A DNA stretch of 64,000 bases. Source: Labia minor. Its lineage: Eukaryota > Arthropoda > Insecta > Dermaptera > Spongiphoridae. The notes beneath the pieces were generated by a model, which was given only the letters and a program-made list of their open reading frames with translations, ran no database searches and was not told the origin of the DNA. How positions within the stretch are numbered: the first letter of the stretch is position 1; every line of letters starts with the position of its first letter. The translations under genes were made by a program, and so were the position numbers. The stretch is taken from contig OY720344.1 of assembly GCA_963082975.1 (NCBI GenBank), forward strand, positions 87,606,107 to 87,670,106, read 5' to 3'. This document shows, in pieces, positions 49,776 to 62,130 of the stretch.

Positions 49776-50305
49776 ATCATTTAGGCGCCATTTTCAAGAG
49801 AATTTGTTTTTAAGAGAAAATTTTTGATAGTCTGTTGTAACCAATAATCAATATTAGGATTTTGGATAGATTGTGTTTGTATTCTTGAACTTTCGGTACT
49901 AGCACTGACACTGACACTGACACACGACCGGCTCGTACCACTCCACTGTTAAGTAGAAAGAACTAAACTTATTTTTCAAAAAAATTATTTCATATTTTTT
50001 CTTTTGTTTGTTTCAGGTAAGGAAATCATATCTCAAATATTTTTTTCTCTACAATAAATGGTGAGTTTTATTAAAGTTCATCAGTAAATATTTTAGTTTA
50101 AAAATCTCTTATAATTTTATACTAGAAAAATTGTATTTATCTATCGGTCTTTATCGAATCGAATATTATTACTATTTTAATGCAACTTATTTTACATAAC
50201 ATAGATCTCAAAACAGGTATTTAATTGCAAATCATCATTCCCTCTTCCTTTTCCCGCCTTATCCACTCTTTTATAATTATTGTTTTATTCTTAAAATAGT
50301 CATGC
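49776..50305. other. spacer with a small GACACT repeat
   Basis: actgacactgacactgacac at 49903-49922 is a short hexamer repeat in otherwise unassigned sequence. Confidence 0.4.
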
Positions 50306-50734
50306 GATAGGCAGGGGACGTGGCTAGAATGTGAGAGGAAAAAGATATTGGTGCGGAGACCGATTGGAAAACGTCCGCTTAGAAGATGCGCAGGAAGGGG
50401 TGTAAGAGAGATGGGACAAGGGTTCAGGATAGGGACACTTGGAGAAATGTGGTTGTTACGGCCAAGAACTTTCGAATATCTTTGAGCCACATAGATAGAT
50501 AGATAGATATACCATATACAATAATAATATATATAATTAATTTACTGATTAAATTAAAATATATTTTAAATAAGAACACAAAAAGAAATGAATGTTTTAT
50601 GTAATATACTGATTGAAACAAAATGGATGAAAACCTTTTACTACTTTCAACCAAATACTATGTACCACTCGGGGTACAGGGGGCGGAGCCCCCGTCTAGG
50701 TGAGAAGAACGCCGAAGGAGCTCTGAGAAGCTAG
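50306..50734 (+). mobile_element. RTE 3' end joined to a Helitron 3' end
   Basis: From 50306 the sequence is the RTE C-terminal block (GDVARM-like, then RPIGKRPL-like, ending FRI..-L*) with a TAGA tail at about 50490-50510. About 220 bp follow that match the Helitron at 19897-20122. The end has a hairpin (gccgaaggagctct region) and CTAG at 50731-50734 followed by T. No Helitron 5' end is seen to the left, so the copy is 5'-truncated or its start is unrecognisable. It keeps about 20 bp more of the RTE on the left than the 20347 copy. Confidence 0.75.
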
Positions 50735-51286
50735 TTTCTTATAATTTAAGGGGTATTTAAGTCTAACTGGTCTACTTGGTAAGTATTAATTGAATTAAAA
50801 GGTTTAGCTAATCTCCTTTTAAAATAAAAGATTAGCTGGCCACCGTTAATCTTCCATATTTGAATTAATGAAAAATTGTTACCGTATTTTACCCTTTGCG
50901 TTAACAATATATAATCGATATTGAGAAAAAAATACTCTGTATTATAACCATAACAACGTCTCTATCAAACATGTATAATGTTGTTAATCTCAAATTAGAA
51001 ATTAAGTTCAAGGATTTAAGTTTAAGTATTTTAAAGCTCTAAATATTCTGATATAATAAACACTATTTAGAAATGAGTTGGGACCATGTTCAGAACCGAC
51101 CGACTATTTGAAATAAATTAATTTTCAAACAACATTATATATATATATTTTTTTAAAACTTGAATTAAAATGACTAAATTATATTATCTTAGTTTTTATT
51201 TGTAGTTTAATTAATAAACTATTTATCACTGCTATATTTTAAGTGAAAAATTTCCTTACAATGAATATAAAATTAATACTTTGTCA
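50735..51286. other. AT-rich spacer
   Basis: Nothing is recognised. Confidence 0.5.
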
Positions 51287-51524
51287 ACTACCACTTCCGG
51301 TTTTCGAATATACACCAAAAGTTGATAAATTCATCATACTGGTGCATTAAGTAAATATACCAAATTTTATCAAAATCGGTTGAGCCGTTCAAGCTTTACA
51401 CATCTATATGGACGGACGGACGGACAGACGGACAGACATCATACTAAAAATACTTTTTTCTGTTAAGAAAATGCGTAGAAATATGTGAAATTTGGTGTAA
51501 AAACAATACCTTCCCCGTCGCACG
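51287..51524 (-). repeat. family Y, inverted partial copy
   Basis: The reverse complement matches 38630-38885: caccaaatttcac, the GTCCGTCC/GTCTGTCC run, gaacggctcaaccgattttg, and the ccggaa end. The ends are ragged. Confidence 0.65.
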
Positions 51525-53589
51525 CATTAAATATCTATCTCTCTGATTTGAGATAAAAATTCAATATAGCTAAATTAGCCAGAAATTAATTTATTTCAAA
51601 CCGTCGGTTGGTTCTGTGCCTGGCCACAGGAAAACTTATTAAAAAAATGTTTTTTAGAGCTGAACATATATACCTGCATATGGGTCTATAAAATATAATA
51701 TTTTTTTATACCATTCAAAATATCCAAAATTTACTGATTTATTTATTTTTTCTTTTTGATTTGAAAAAAAATGTTATCTTATTTCATTTTAAAACTATTT
51801 TATACGTCAAAAATAAATGTATATGTCGCTTTCGGCAACAGACATTTATATATGAATAACTACAAAATGTGTGTTTATTGTTTTGTTTGTTTTTTTTTTA
51901 TTATTTTTGATTTGAATGAATTTCCCATTTTCTTGCTGCAGGCAATCATTTTAATCGTTGTTTTTATTCTTTTTTGTTTTCCATTGTATTTATTTAGAAT
52001 GTTTGAAAAAAGGAGGAATGTCCCTCTTCGTATTCCATATTGATGTTCTTTTAGTAAAACAAATCTTAAAAAAGCTGACCAAGTTTTATTTAACGTGTAG
52101 ATTCTTAAAAAAAACACAATAGGAAATGGGTTAAATAATAAATGTCGTTTAATAGGGAGCTCTTGATAAATAATTTTTCATTTGGATTTTTCTATTCTTT
52201 TCATTGTTCAATTTCATTAACTAACCCTTAATTGTTAATTTTTTTTGTTTAGTTTACTCATTCGTTTAATTCATTCGATTAACTTTTTATTGATTCTCCA
52301 ATTAAAGCCAAGAATGTATCCGCTATTTTTTGCTGTTGGTCAAAAACCCATTCTCTATTAATTAGCAGATTCATTTTAAAAGAATGGGAATGCGAACGAT
52401 TTGTCCTCCCCACACTGCTTCCTCCATCTCTATAACTAACTGTCCCTCATCTCATCCTTTCCATGCTTCCTAATGTTTTCAATTTAAATTTATTTCTTTC
52501 TCTGATGAAATAACGAACAGATTTAATTTGTTTACCATCTTCTTATGTCGAAGACATTGCTTTCCATTGATTAAAGAAGTAATTGGGTTCCACAGAACGA
52601 AACCGTTAGCATTTTTTCATCCTTCAGTCTCCCATCCCTCCACCCACTCCTCTTTCCACTTTTCCAATCTTTCTCGTTTACGAATTCAAATAAAAACCAT
52701 CATTTTGTGAGAAATTTGATTTTTTTTACTCTACAAATGAGATGTAATTTAAAATGTAAATTAAGGAAAAAATTGTTATTTTAATCTTGTTTGTTTATTT
52801 GCTGCTTATTTATCTTAATATTTTAGATTAGACAACAACAACAAAAAAACAACAACCCATTTTAAATTAATCTTGAAAAAATGATATTTAATAAAATCAC
52901 CTGTCGCAAAATAATTGATTAAAAACCATACCTTCTTTCTAAGAATGTGAATTTAAAATAATCTAATGACAAAGAAGCAGAATTTAATTATTAATACTCT
53001 TTAGAACTTTAAAAGTTTAATTTACAATTTTATAGAAACAATTGATCTTTTTGATTAGAATCAACAAAAAACATTAACTAATTAGATATTGATTTATATT
53101 ATATAAAATTAATTAAATTTAATTAAATTATATATATCTATATATAAATTATAAATTATATATAGATATATTAGACAAAATGAATACGAAGGAATAAAGA
53201 CAGAATAGTGTTGAGCAAATGGTCGATCACGTTTAGTTCGAAAGTCGATCACGCAGTATAAATATATCAGCTGGTTAAAAAATGTTCATCGCTCTTGGAT
53301 AAAAAGAAATTAATTACTATTCTGGGTTACTGTTTTATTAGTGCTAAATGTCTTAAAGATAGATGGTATTTAATATTGATATATTAATATCTAGTTCAAA
53401 TTTATTTAGTTTATTAGTTTAATAAATTTAGATTTTAGATAGTTTAAATATGAATATATATTGTCACTCAATAGACGCTATATAATGTACATAGAAAATT
53501 AAACTCTATTATAGAAATAAAAAAAAAATTGATTTAAATTTTAGCTCTCTTAATAGGAAATTTAATTTCTATGTGTTTTTTACTGTGAT
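51525..53589. other. AT-rich spacer
   Basis: No exon or repeat is recognised. Around 53108-53172 there is an AT-only inverted repeat with arms of about 16 bp, and at 53222-53260 the word gtcgatcacg occurs twice. Confidence 0.45.
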
Positions 53590-53900
53590 TATATGGATAA
53601 TAATATTTTCTTCAAGAGTGAATGTCCTTGCGACAGCAAATACATGATAATCACTTTTTGGTGCTGTTGTTTGGGTGCCGCTTATTGCTTCCCTTCTCAC
53701 GAGAGTTGCCGCTAATTGATCTCGGACGAAAGAGCTGAGCTGTTGAAGGTTGGCAACTGTTAGCGGGGTAACATGCCCAGAATAAGAAAATAGCAATAGG
53801 CCATTATCCGGCCACTTGGCTTCGAATCATTATTGGAGGGTGGGGTGGGGGTAGAACAATGGTAGGGTGCTGATGACGAGGGTGGATTCCGGTAAGAAAG
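53590..53900. other. unassigned GC-richer island
   Basis: Composition is clearly above background. On the minus strand 53569-53796 is open for 75 codons (VANLQQLSSFVRDQLAATLV in its middle), with an acceptor-like gctaacag before it, so it could be an exon. On the plus strand an A-box-like tagcggggtaac (53760) and a B-box-like gcttcgaatca (53819) suggest instead a tRNA-derived SINE. I cannot decide between these. Confidence 0.3.
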
Positions 53901-54759
53901 AACAGGAATAAAAGGAATTAAACACCCTTGTTTAAGAAAACACTCACAAAAATCCTTTTTCCTAAATGAAATTATCGGGGTTATTGGTAGAATATAAACT
54001 AATATTGACATCATAAGAATTGATCTTAAATTCAATATATTTTTGGCATATACTTAAACATTAATTACTAAAAAAAATTAACAAAATTTCAAATCAATTT
54101 AAAAAAATTAAAAACGATATTTTTTAAAATTAATTTTTAGTAAAATATTATTAATATTATCATAAAATCAAAAATTATGAATAGATCCCAATTAAGTGTG
54201 AAAAAAGAATATCAAATTTATAGTTGGATTTCAATTTTTAGTTTTTTTTTTTATTAAATATAAAAATATTGATAGTATTTGGATACCTTAATAAAAAAAA
54301 GGTAAACATAAATAAGAACAATGTTTTTTTTATCTCATTAATACTACAATAAAATTCTATAAATCAGTTTGTTTAAAATTTCTCGATTTGTTTGAATTTA
54401 TAACAATGTTTATAGATTTTCGATTTTAAGGATTAAAACAATTATATGGTTGAGTTTATTCGATAAGAGACAGTAACGAGAAAATTTTCATCGTATTTCT
54501 CTTCTATTTTCTTTTAATAAATGAAAGAGATAACTTAAAATGATATAATTATATATAAATAATTGTTGTTTTTCATAATCATTGCCGAAATATCCAATTA
54601 GTTGAAAAAAGTATATAAAAAATATATTTTTTTATATATAAATATAAAAACGAATGGGGATTTAACTTGATTTAACTTGATTTAAGATATTTATACATCC
54701 TCTTTATAGTTATAGTAGCCATTATAATTATTTTGTTCCCTGATAATATGTTAAATAAG
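53901..54759. other. AT-rich spacer
   Basis: Nothing is recognised. Confidence 0.5.
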
Positions 54760-55116
54760 CTGGAATATCTCCACTCGACTATCTCGCAAATTTGAATTGG
54801 ATTAAATTACATATTTTATATTTAAATTAAATTTAATTAATTAAATTATAAATTGAAATTAATAAATAATATTTATTAAACTAGCGCGTGTTTGGCTCTT
54901 TGTTGATTTGCAGTGTTAAAAAATTAATTCCGGTACTTTCAGCGATTCAATTAAGCTGAAATTCTATATATAGCAGTTTTATCCAATCTTTAATTATGTG
55001 AAAAACCCTCTTCCGGTTGTGCTACATTTCTTAAAAGTTGATAGAAAACTACGAATTTTGAATAATGCCCGTATACCAAATTTCATTATTCTAGCTCAAA
55101 CCGTTTTTGTATACAT

Positions 55117-55147
<31 letters not shown>

Positions 55148-55274
55148 CAGAGAGAGACAGAGAGAGAGAGTCAGACAGACATTTTTCTAAACCTTAGTGA
55201 AAATGATACAGGGACCATCAAAACGCATAAAAACATCAAAATCTCAACATCGAAAATTTTCTGGCGAGATACTA
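54760..55274 (-). repeat. family X, minus-strand copy
   Basis: The reverse complement starts tatctcgccag and ends gcgagatagtcgagtggag, the same limits as the 5038 copy, with an internal stretch missing. A CA/TA/GA microsatellite at 55116-55172 replaces the TG-rich run of the other copies. An open frame over it is incidental. Confidence 0.7.
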
Positions 55275-56407
55275 AAAATCTAAACAAAATTTGATAATTG
55301 TTTGATTATATATAATTGAATTTTTTTGAGAAATAATATAATACAACTAATTTAAAAAATCAATTTAATCATATTTATTTATATTAAGTTAGTTTTTATC
55401 GATTGAGTTTAATTTTACCATATAGTTAATAATTAATTAATTAATATTTTTCATTTGTTTGAGTTTAAAAGTGAAATTCTATTTATTTTTTCTGGATAAT
55501 TTATAAAAAAAATTCTTTATTTTTAAGACAAACCATTTTATTTTTAGAATTATTCTTTAAAATTCATGATTTAAAAATAAACATTTCAAGAAAACTTAAT
55601 TATGCAAAACTAATCGAGAAATTATAAATTATTGAATAAATCAATCGTGACACGTCTTTTTAGGTTAGAATTATAGAAAAGAATTTTACATGCTTAAAAA
55701 AAATAATTTTAATACTAAATATAATTATATATGTGAAAATATTGATTTTAAATTTTAAATTAATACTTAATAATAGTATTAATAAATTTAATTTCATTAT
55801 TTCTATCTTCTCACTGATTGTGGACAGACTTTGATACCCACTTACTCAATGGCAAAATACTGTACTATACTGAACTTAAAGTGCGATGGCTCACTAAGTT
55901 TACAACAAATATATTATACGAAAAAGTCTTAAATAAATAGTAGATATTGAAGGTCAATTAAAATAATAATATACAATACATACTTATTGTATGCTTATAC
56001 ATTAAATGTATTTTATTATTTTATTATTTAATTTAATTTAAAGAATTAAATAAATAAATTAATAATTCAGACTATACTCAGAAACGGCTGTGTTACTAAT
56101 AATACTATCTGAAATATTCTTTATTTATTATAATCCTTGTTAATAATTTATTATTATTATTTAGTATAAAGTTTACACATTATTATTATAATTTTCAATT
56201 AATTTCAGATCATTTACCATAAACATAGTTTTAGATTCCTATTTCAAAATGATTTACTTTTAAATAAATTCCAACCCTCGAATACAAAAGTAATTATATT
56301 CCAATTTGATCAAAATTGTTTCTATCATACTATGTTAACTAATTATCAACAAATAAACAAATAATTTGCTAAAACTGGGTGTAATAATCATTTTTCGATT
56401 TATAATA
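55275..56407. other. AT-rich spacer
   Basis: Nothing is recognised. Confidence 0.5.
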
Positions 56408-57105
56408 CGAGAGCAATCACAAAGTAGGTTACGTTTTGGAATTAAAATAAAATTAGTACAAGAAAATGTTCTTTACTATATACATTTGAAAGAGCAACTA
56501 AAATACTATTTTTCTACATAACTACCAAAGAAGTTGAATCATTTATCGTAGCGATGAACGAGCTTCGAAATTCCTTTCTCATAGAAATCCGCCGCCTGAG
56601 TGTTGGGCCAGGGGAGAATGTGTGTGCCCCCACTCCATAGACTGTAATTTTATCTCGCACGTCACGTGTTTCACCCAAGTCTCGTCTCTCGTTACGATTC
56701 GATCAAGTAATGAATCCCCGTGGGGGGATTCAAGGCCTCCAAAAATGACAAAGAGGCAGCCATTCGCTGACCCTTGTGATGGTATGTCAGAAACTTTAGT
56801 ACTCACCTGGCACAAAACTTATGGTAGCCTAACTTTTGAGAAACAATTTCGTACAATAAAGTCCGTGAAATTTGTGGAAAACTGAAGGTTATTGGGTCTG
56901 ACTGGCTCAACACTCAGGTGGCGGATTTCTATGAGGAAGGAATTTCGAAGCTCGTTCATCGCTACGATAAATGACTCAACTTTTTTGGCGATTATGTAGG
57001 AAAATAGTATTTTAGTTGCTCTTTCAAATGTATATAATAAAAAACATTTTCCTGTACTAGTTTTGTCTTAATTCAAAAACGTAACCTACTTTTGAATTGC
57101 CCTTG
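56408..57105. mobile_element. palindromic mariner derivative with 198-bp inverted arms
   Basis: Left arm 56408-56605 and right arm 56908-57105 are reverse complements with roughly 20 differences. Each is a complete mariner 3' end: terminal repeat, untranslated part and the codons for ADFYEEGISKLVHRYDK. TA flanks the element (56406-56407 and 57106-57107). Between the arms, the minus strand encodes a piece of the transposase core (HKGQRMAASLSFLE in one frame and LLDRIVTRDETW in another), followed by EIKLQSMEWGHTHSP. DETW holds the first catalytic Asp. The rest of the transposase is absent. The plus-strand part before the right arm reads SDWLNTQV, the natural sequence just upstream of that C-terminus. 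Confidence 0.87.
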
Positions 57106-58339
57106 TATAATACGAGAAAAAAAATACATATACATATGGTATGAAATTAAATCAAAATAAATAAATAAATATATATATATAGTGGAAGAAGTAAAGAAAA
57201 ATCCTTTTCCAATTGGCCGCTCTTGGTATTAAAAATTCTGTCTGAAGTTGGTATTAGAAGTGTCGTAGATAAATATATTAATATTAATAGACAGAATTCC
57301 TTTTAAGGGAAGTTGAAAGAGAAAAAGAGAGAGCGAGTGGCTTTAGATCACTTTGACTCGCTTGTTGGATTAAATATTTACGATTTTTTTTTTATTTGTT
57401 ATATATCTTTTATATGTGGATCACGATTCTTGACTTTTAAAATTTTATTTTATTCATTATTCATTTAGCATTTACAATTAATGTTTTGTTTTTATAGAAA
57501 AATCTATTTTTTAGATTCTACTTGAACCGGTAATGATATCTGGGTATTTACTTTTTATGAAGAGAAAGAGAAAAAAATACCATTTCTTGCTCAATTGGAT
57601 GGGACCAGTTTCAATTATAATCTTAAACTAGAGTAAAATATAATATCTAAAAATTACTATAAATTTTTGAATTTTTTAACGAAATTATTTTTTTCTGTAT
57701 TTAAATTATAATTTAAAATAAATTGAAATTGTTCTAATGAAATAAAATGGACATATCTAGCTAATCAGACTTTCCATGACTGTGTAGCCACCTTTAATAG
57801 TTTTATTATTTAACATAGATTATATATATCTTAAATCCAAAAGAATCAAGATTATCGTTTTTTTATTATTTTTATTTTTAATTTATATTTACTTTCGGAA
57901 ATGAAAATCAATTAAAAGAGATTATCCAGAATGAGATAAACGATATAGTAAAGTAGTATCATTCAAGTTTGACATTATTAAGTATATCCAAACTCATACC
58001 ACCTATATTATTATTAATTATTATCATTTATTTAGGCCCTTTTGACATAACATTTTCAATTTAACATAACATAACATACAACATAATTTTGAAATCAATC
58101 CATATCATGGATCTAATAGATTGACAGAGACACCAATCTGGGAAAAAGATCCTAATAATAGACATTACTCTGAATAACAGATAACCTTTACTAATGAGTC
58201 AATGATACAATATTTAGATTAAAATAATCATTTATTTTGACATGATAACAAAATCTTTCCTGGAGCAATAAATTAAGCCAAACAAAAATCCAGGTTTAAT
58301 ATTTGTTTGGGATAACTTGTCCTACTTCTATTGATTTAA
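57106..58339. other. AT-rich spacer
   Basis: Nothing is recognised. Confidence 0.5.
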
Positions 58340-58870
58340 TTATAATTAATATCATATAACCTCAGTTCACTTACCCTTGAGAGGACAAACAATCTTACAT
58401 CGCGATCAAATCAAGGAACATGGCAGAAAATCTTATTAGTGACAGATTTTGCTATTAACGAACCACCTTCTATAAATAGAGACGATTGGCAACTGATTGG
58501 CGTCAATTTGCTTTGTAATTATCTGCTGTTAATCAAACTAACCCTGGTTAAAGGTAAATCCACCCGTTACTATTGCATTTGCGAGGCATCCAATTATATA
58601 CGTGTAATTATTTCGACTACGCCCTTTGGGGTTACCGAGGGATATTGTGGCCTGGACGAGGTTTTCTCCAAAAGGTGACAAGGTAAAATATAGCAAGGTT
58701 CTAAGCATTAAAGTTACAAAGGGATGGAGTAAAGAACGAGCGTTTACTCCTGATGGACACCACTACATGTCTATAAATACATAAACTCTCTTGAACCAGA
58801 AGAGAAAGTCCCACTTTAGAAGAAACTCTACCCATAACACAACAAATACAAGTTGAAAGAATTATTTAAC
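58340..58870 (+). promoter_or_regulatory. promoter-like or repeat-derived patch, unresolved
   Basis: 530 bp of balanced, high-complexity sequence lies in AT-rich surroundings. Two TATA-like boxes occur: ctataaatag near 58470 and ctataaatac near 58771. The second has a plausible start region about 30 bases downstream (actctcttgaaccag). There is a 79-codon frame at 58439-58678 without homology. It could be a host promoter or an LTR-like piece. No matching copy occurs in the window. Confidence 0.25.
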
Positions 58871-60784
58871 ACACCACACTTTATATACGTCAATTCTCTT
58901 TATCTAATTTATACTAAAATAAACTAATAATATTATAATTTATTATTATTGGTGTATACAAAAGGACACAATTATTTATTTATACAATATGTAAAATATT
59001 CTGTATACATATATTTTTATTATAAATGAATAATTTTAATTTTCTCTGAAATTAAATACAACCAACCCCTCATTCAATGGTAACTAATATTCAAATTTCC
59101 CTATACACGTATAAAATTTATGGATAATTTATATAACAAACATACTTTGACATATTAATATTAATTTTATTCACTTATTTCCTTTTATTAATATATTTAA
59201 ATATTTATATAATATATATATATATATATATATTTGAAATATAATTAAAAATATTTATATAATTTATTTTTAATCTATATTTTATTTTTATTTTTAATTT
59301 GTTTTTTTTTTAATTTTTAACCTATTTATTGAATAAATATAACATTATATAAATTAATAAGTATATTTAAATAAGGTTTACAGTAATTTAATTGAAAGAT
59401 AAACAAATCAATTATGTTTAAATATTTATATATACTTATATATTTACAATTCTATATAATTCCTTAAAGATTTTTGAAATTCTCTTCTGTATTCAATTTT
59501 GATAAGGATCAATATAAAAAAAAGTCGAAAACTTGCCGTGTTAAAATCACCTGAAGATATTCATAAAATAAATATTTAAATAAAATTCCTGAATAAACTG
59601 TTCTTATTTTTAAGTGAAAATAATAATTAGAATTATTATTTAAAAATGATGAATATGAATTTCAATTTTTTATTGGTTTTAATAATTCCTAATAATATAG
59701 TATAATAATGGGTTTGTTTAATTTGGCGTCTTTCTAGATTAGTGTCTTTTTATTGTTCACAAAATATACTTCTTTTTATCTCTGTCTTATTCCTTAGATA
59801 TCAAATTTAAAATATATGCATTTTTTTAGGAAATTTAATTTAGTACAAAATTCATAAAAATTCATTGCAAACAATTTTATGTTTTTTTGGGCTTGATCTT
59901 ATATTATAATTAAATAAAATATCAAATTTATTCATTATACTCATATTGAAAAAATTCCAAATATATGATATATGATAAAATAAATAAAAAAAAATAAATT
60001 GAATTTAATAATATTCTATTCTCACACAAACAATTTAAAAATAACTGTAATCGAGTGATGATAACAATCACAACCTCCAAATATTAATTTCAATTTGAAA
60101 TCTGATATATTATATTTATTATTTATTAATGATAAATTTATTGTTTTTCTTTCAAATAAAATTAATATATATACTATATTGATTAAATTCAATAAAATTT
60201 ATATGAATATTCTTCATATAGATATATATTCAAAATTTTATCATAATATTAATTTTACTAATAATAATTTATTCTCCTCTATGTAGATCTATAAATATTT
60301 ACAATTTATTTATTATTTTCAAGATAAATACAAGTCTATCATGTATTTTTTATTAAATATCTATTAAGAATTTTTAAATACAAATTAAGTAAATAGTTGA
60401 TTAGTAATACATTTCATACTATTCTATTTTATTCTTCCTTTCTTTTTTGTCAGTATATATTTTTATTTTTTATTTTATTTTTTCGTCCTTGGATGAATTA
60501 TTGAATATGTTTCATAAGCTACAGAACACGTTGTATAAAAAAAAATTCTATTGACTTCCGATACAGCAAAAAATTTCCATTTTAATTCCACCCTATCCCC
60601 TCAGAATTAGAATATAGAAGCCAATAGGTAAAATAAAAGGAAAAAAGTTAAAAACAAGAAGAAACAAAAGAGAGAGAGAGATAGAAAAAATATATTTTTT
60701 TAAAAATGAATTAAGAATATATAGAAAACAATTCTAAGTTAACTAATATATATATATTTATATTTATTTAATTATATGTCTCTT
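58871..60784. other. AT-rich spacer
   Basis: Nothing is recognised beyond TA runs near 59210-59230. Confidence 0.5.
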
Positions 60785-60910
60785 CGGAACTCTTCGGAAG
60801 TTCTTAGCCAAAAAAAACACATTTCACCAAATGTCCCTATTCTGAGTGGTGTAACTCTCTCATATCCCTTCCTACATTATTGGTCATCCAACCGGATGTT
60901 TCCCAATAAA
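60785..60910 (-). mobile_element. degenerate RTE LINE 3' end
   Basis: The minus strand keeps the order of landmarks of the RTE end: a cca(a)taatg-type GRP segment, gggacattt, and ttggctaagaacttccgaag at the terminus. It is short and decayed. Confidence 0.65.
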
Positions 60911-61739
60911 ATAAAATTAATACTTCTTATCTGAATTAAAATTAATAAGAAAGAACTAATATCTCTATCTATTCTAAAATGTTATTTACATTCCAAATAA
61001 ATTTAAGTTACGTTCAACTAATAAACTCAAATTTAAATTTAAAATTTTACCAATTTATCATAAATTTAATCAATTAAATAATTTATTTAATTCTAAATTT
61101 TTTTTTATTTTGTTTAATCCAAAATTTTTTATTATATAATTTATAATATATGTGATTAGTATTGTAAAATAATGGTTTAACTTTTGATGTTAGATACTAT
61201 AAATTTAAAAATAATATTTGTAATTGAGAAGAATTTTAGAAAATTAAATGTAAGGAATTTATAAATAATGGATTGGGGTTTCATAATTGAATGGTCAATA
61301 TTTTAAATAGTTTAAATACATTGGGTATAAATTGGGCGATTAGCTAAAGTACATATTTTTCTTTATGAAACATTAGTTATAATCTTTCAATATACCACCT
61401 GGACACAGGACACGTTCATACAATAATCACATTTCTTCCATATTAAGCAATGTACCTTGTACTGCTGATTGTTTACATTATTTATCCTTTGCACGGTTAC
61501 TACTTTACCTAAATAGTTTATTAATAATTTTTATTATTTTTTAAACAGTCTTAACAAAGGTTATACTTATTAACATATATTAGTTTTTAATAAATTAATC
61601 TAAAGACAAGTATTTTTTATATATATTTTTTACTTAGAATTTTAAAAGATATAAATTCTTAACAAAAATTGATAGCATAAGTTTACTACTATGGGATTTA
61701 TTATTTTTCATGGATGTAAGCCAATAAAAATTGAATTTT
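60911..61739. other. AT-rich spacer
   Basis: Nothing is recognised. Confidence 0.5.
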
Positions 61740-62130
61740 TCTTGAGGTGAGGAAAGACTTTTTCAATTTACTGATGGAGAGAGATTGCGAATTGAAACTG
61801 GAGAATGTTTCATGGAGGGGTGTGTATCTGGGGAGGGGTAAGATAGGAATGTCTCAGTGTTCGCTCCCGGGAGAGCTCAAGGTGAATAATGGAGTGTCCT
61901 CAAAAAGAATGGACGACTCTTGGCCAATAGGGAAGTGAAGGGGAAAGGGAAATTATGGGTGGAGGTAAAATTGCTGTTCAAAATTTCATCCACTTGGGGC
62001 GTAGATAAAAATTAATTCCCCAATTTCCATTTGTTAATAAAAACAATTAGGCTTATGAAGATCGTCAGGTTAGCGTTCCGGTGGATGAAGACTAACCAAC
62101 CTCGTGTGCAGTCAACCCACCCTCATCTCC
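61740..62130. other. GC-richer unassigned patch
   Basis: A 63-codon plus-strand frame (61747-61938, MRKDFFNLLMERDCELKLEN at its start) lies in a purine-rich stretch. There are no convincing splice sites or known motifs. It is left unassigned, and a conserved non-coding element or exon is possible. Confidence 0.2.

Noticed and set aside
49903-49922. CRISPR-like or satellite array from the gacact repeat
   Set aside because: Only three hexamer units with no spacers; a simple repeat. No CRISPR is expected in this eukaryotic sequence.
54998-55294. 98-codon plus-strand frame with a THIYIYIYI-like run
   Set aside because: It reads through the microsatellite of the family X copy in the antisense direction.
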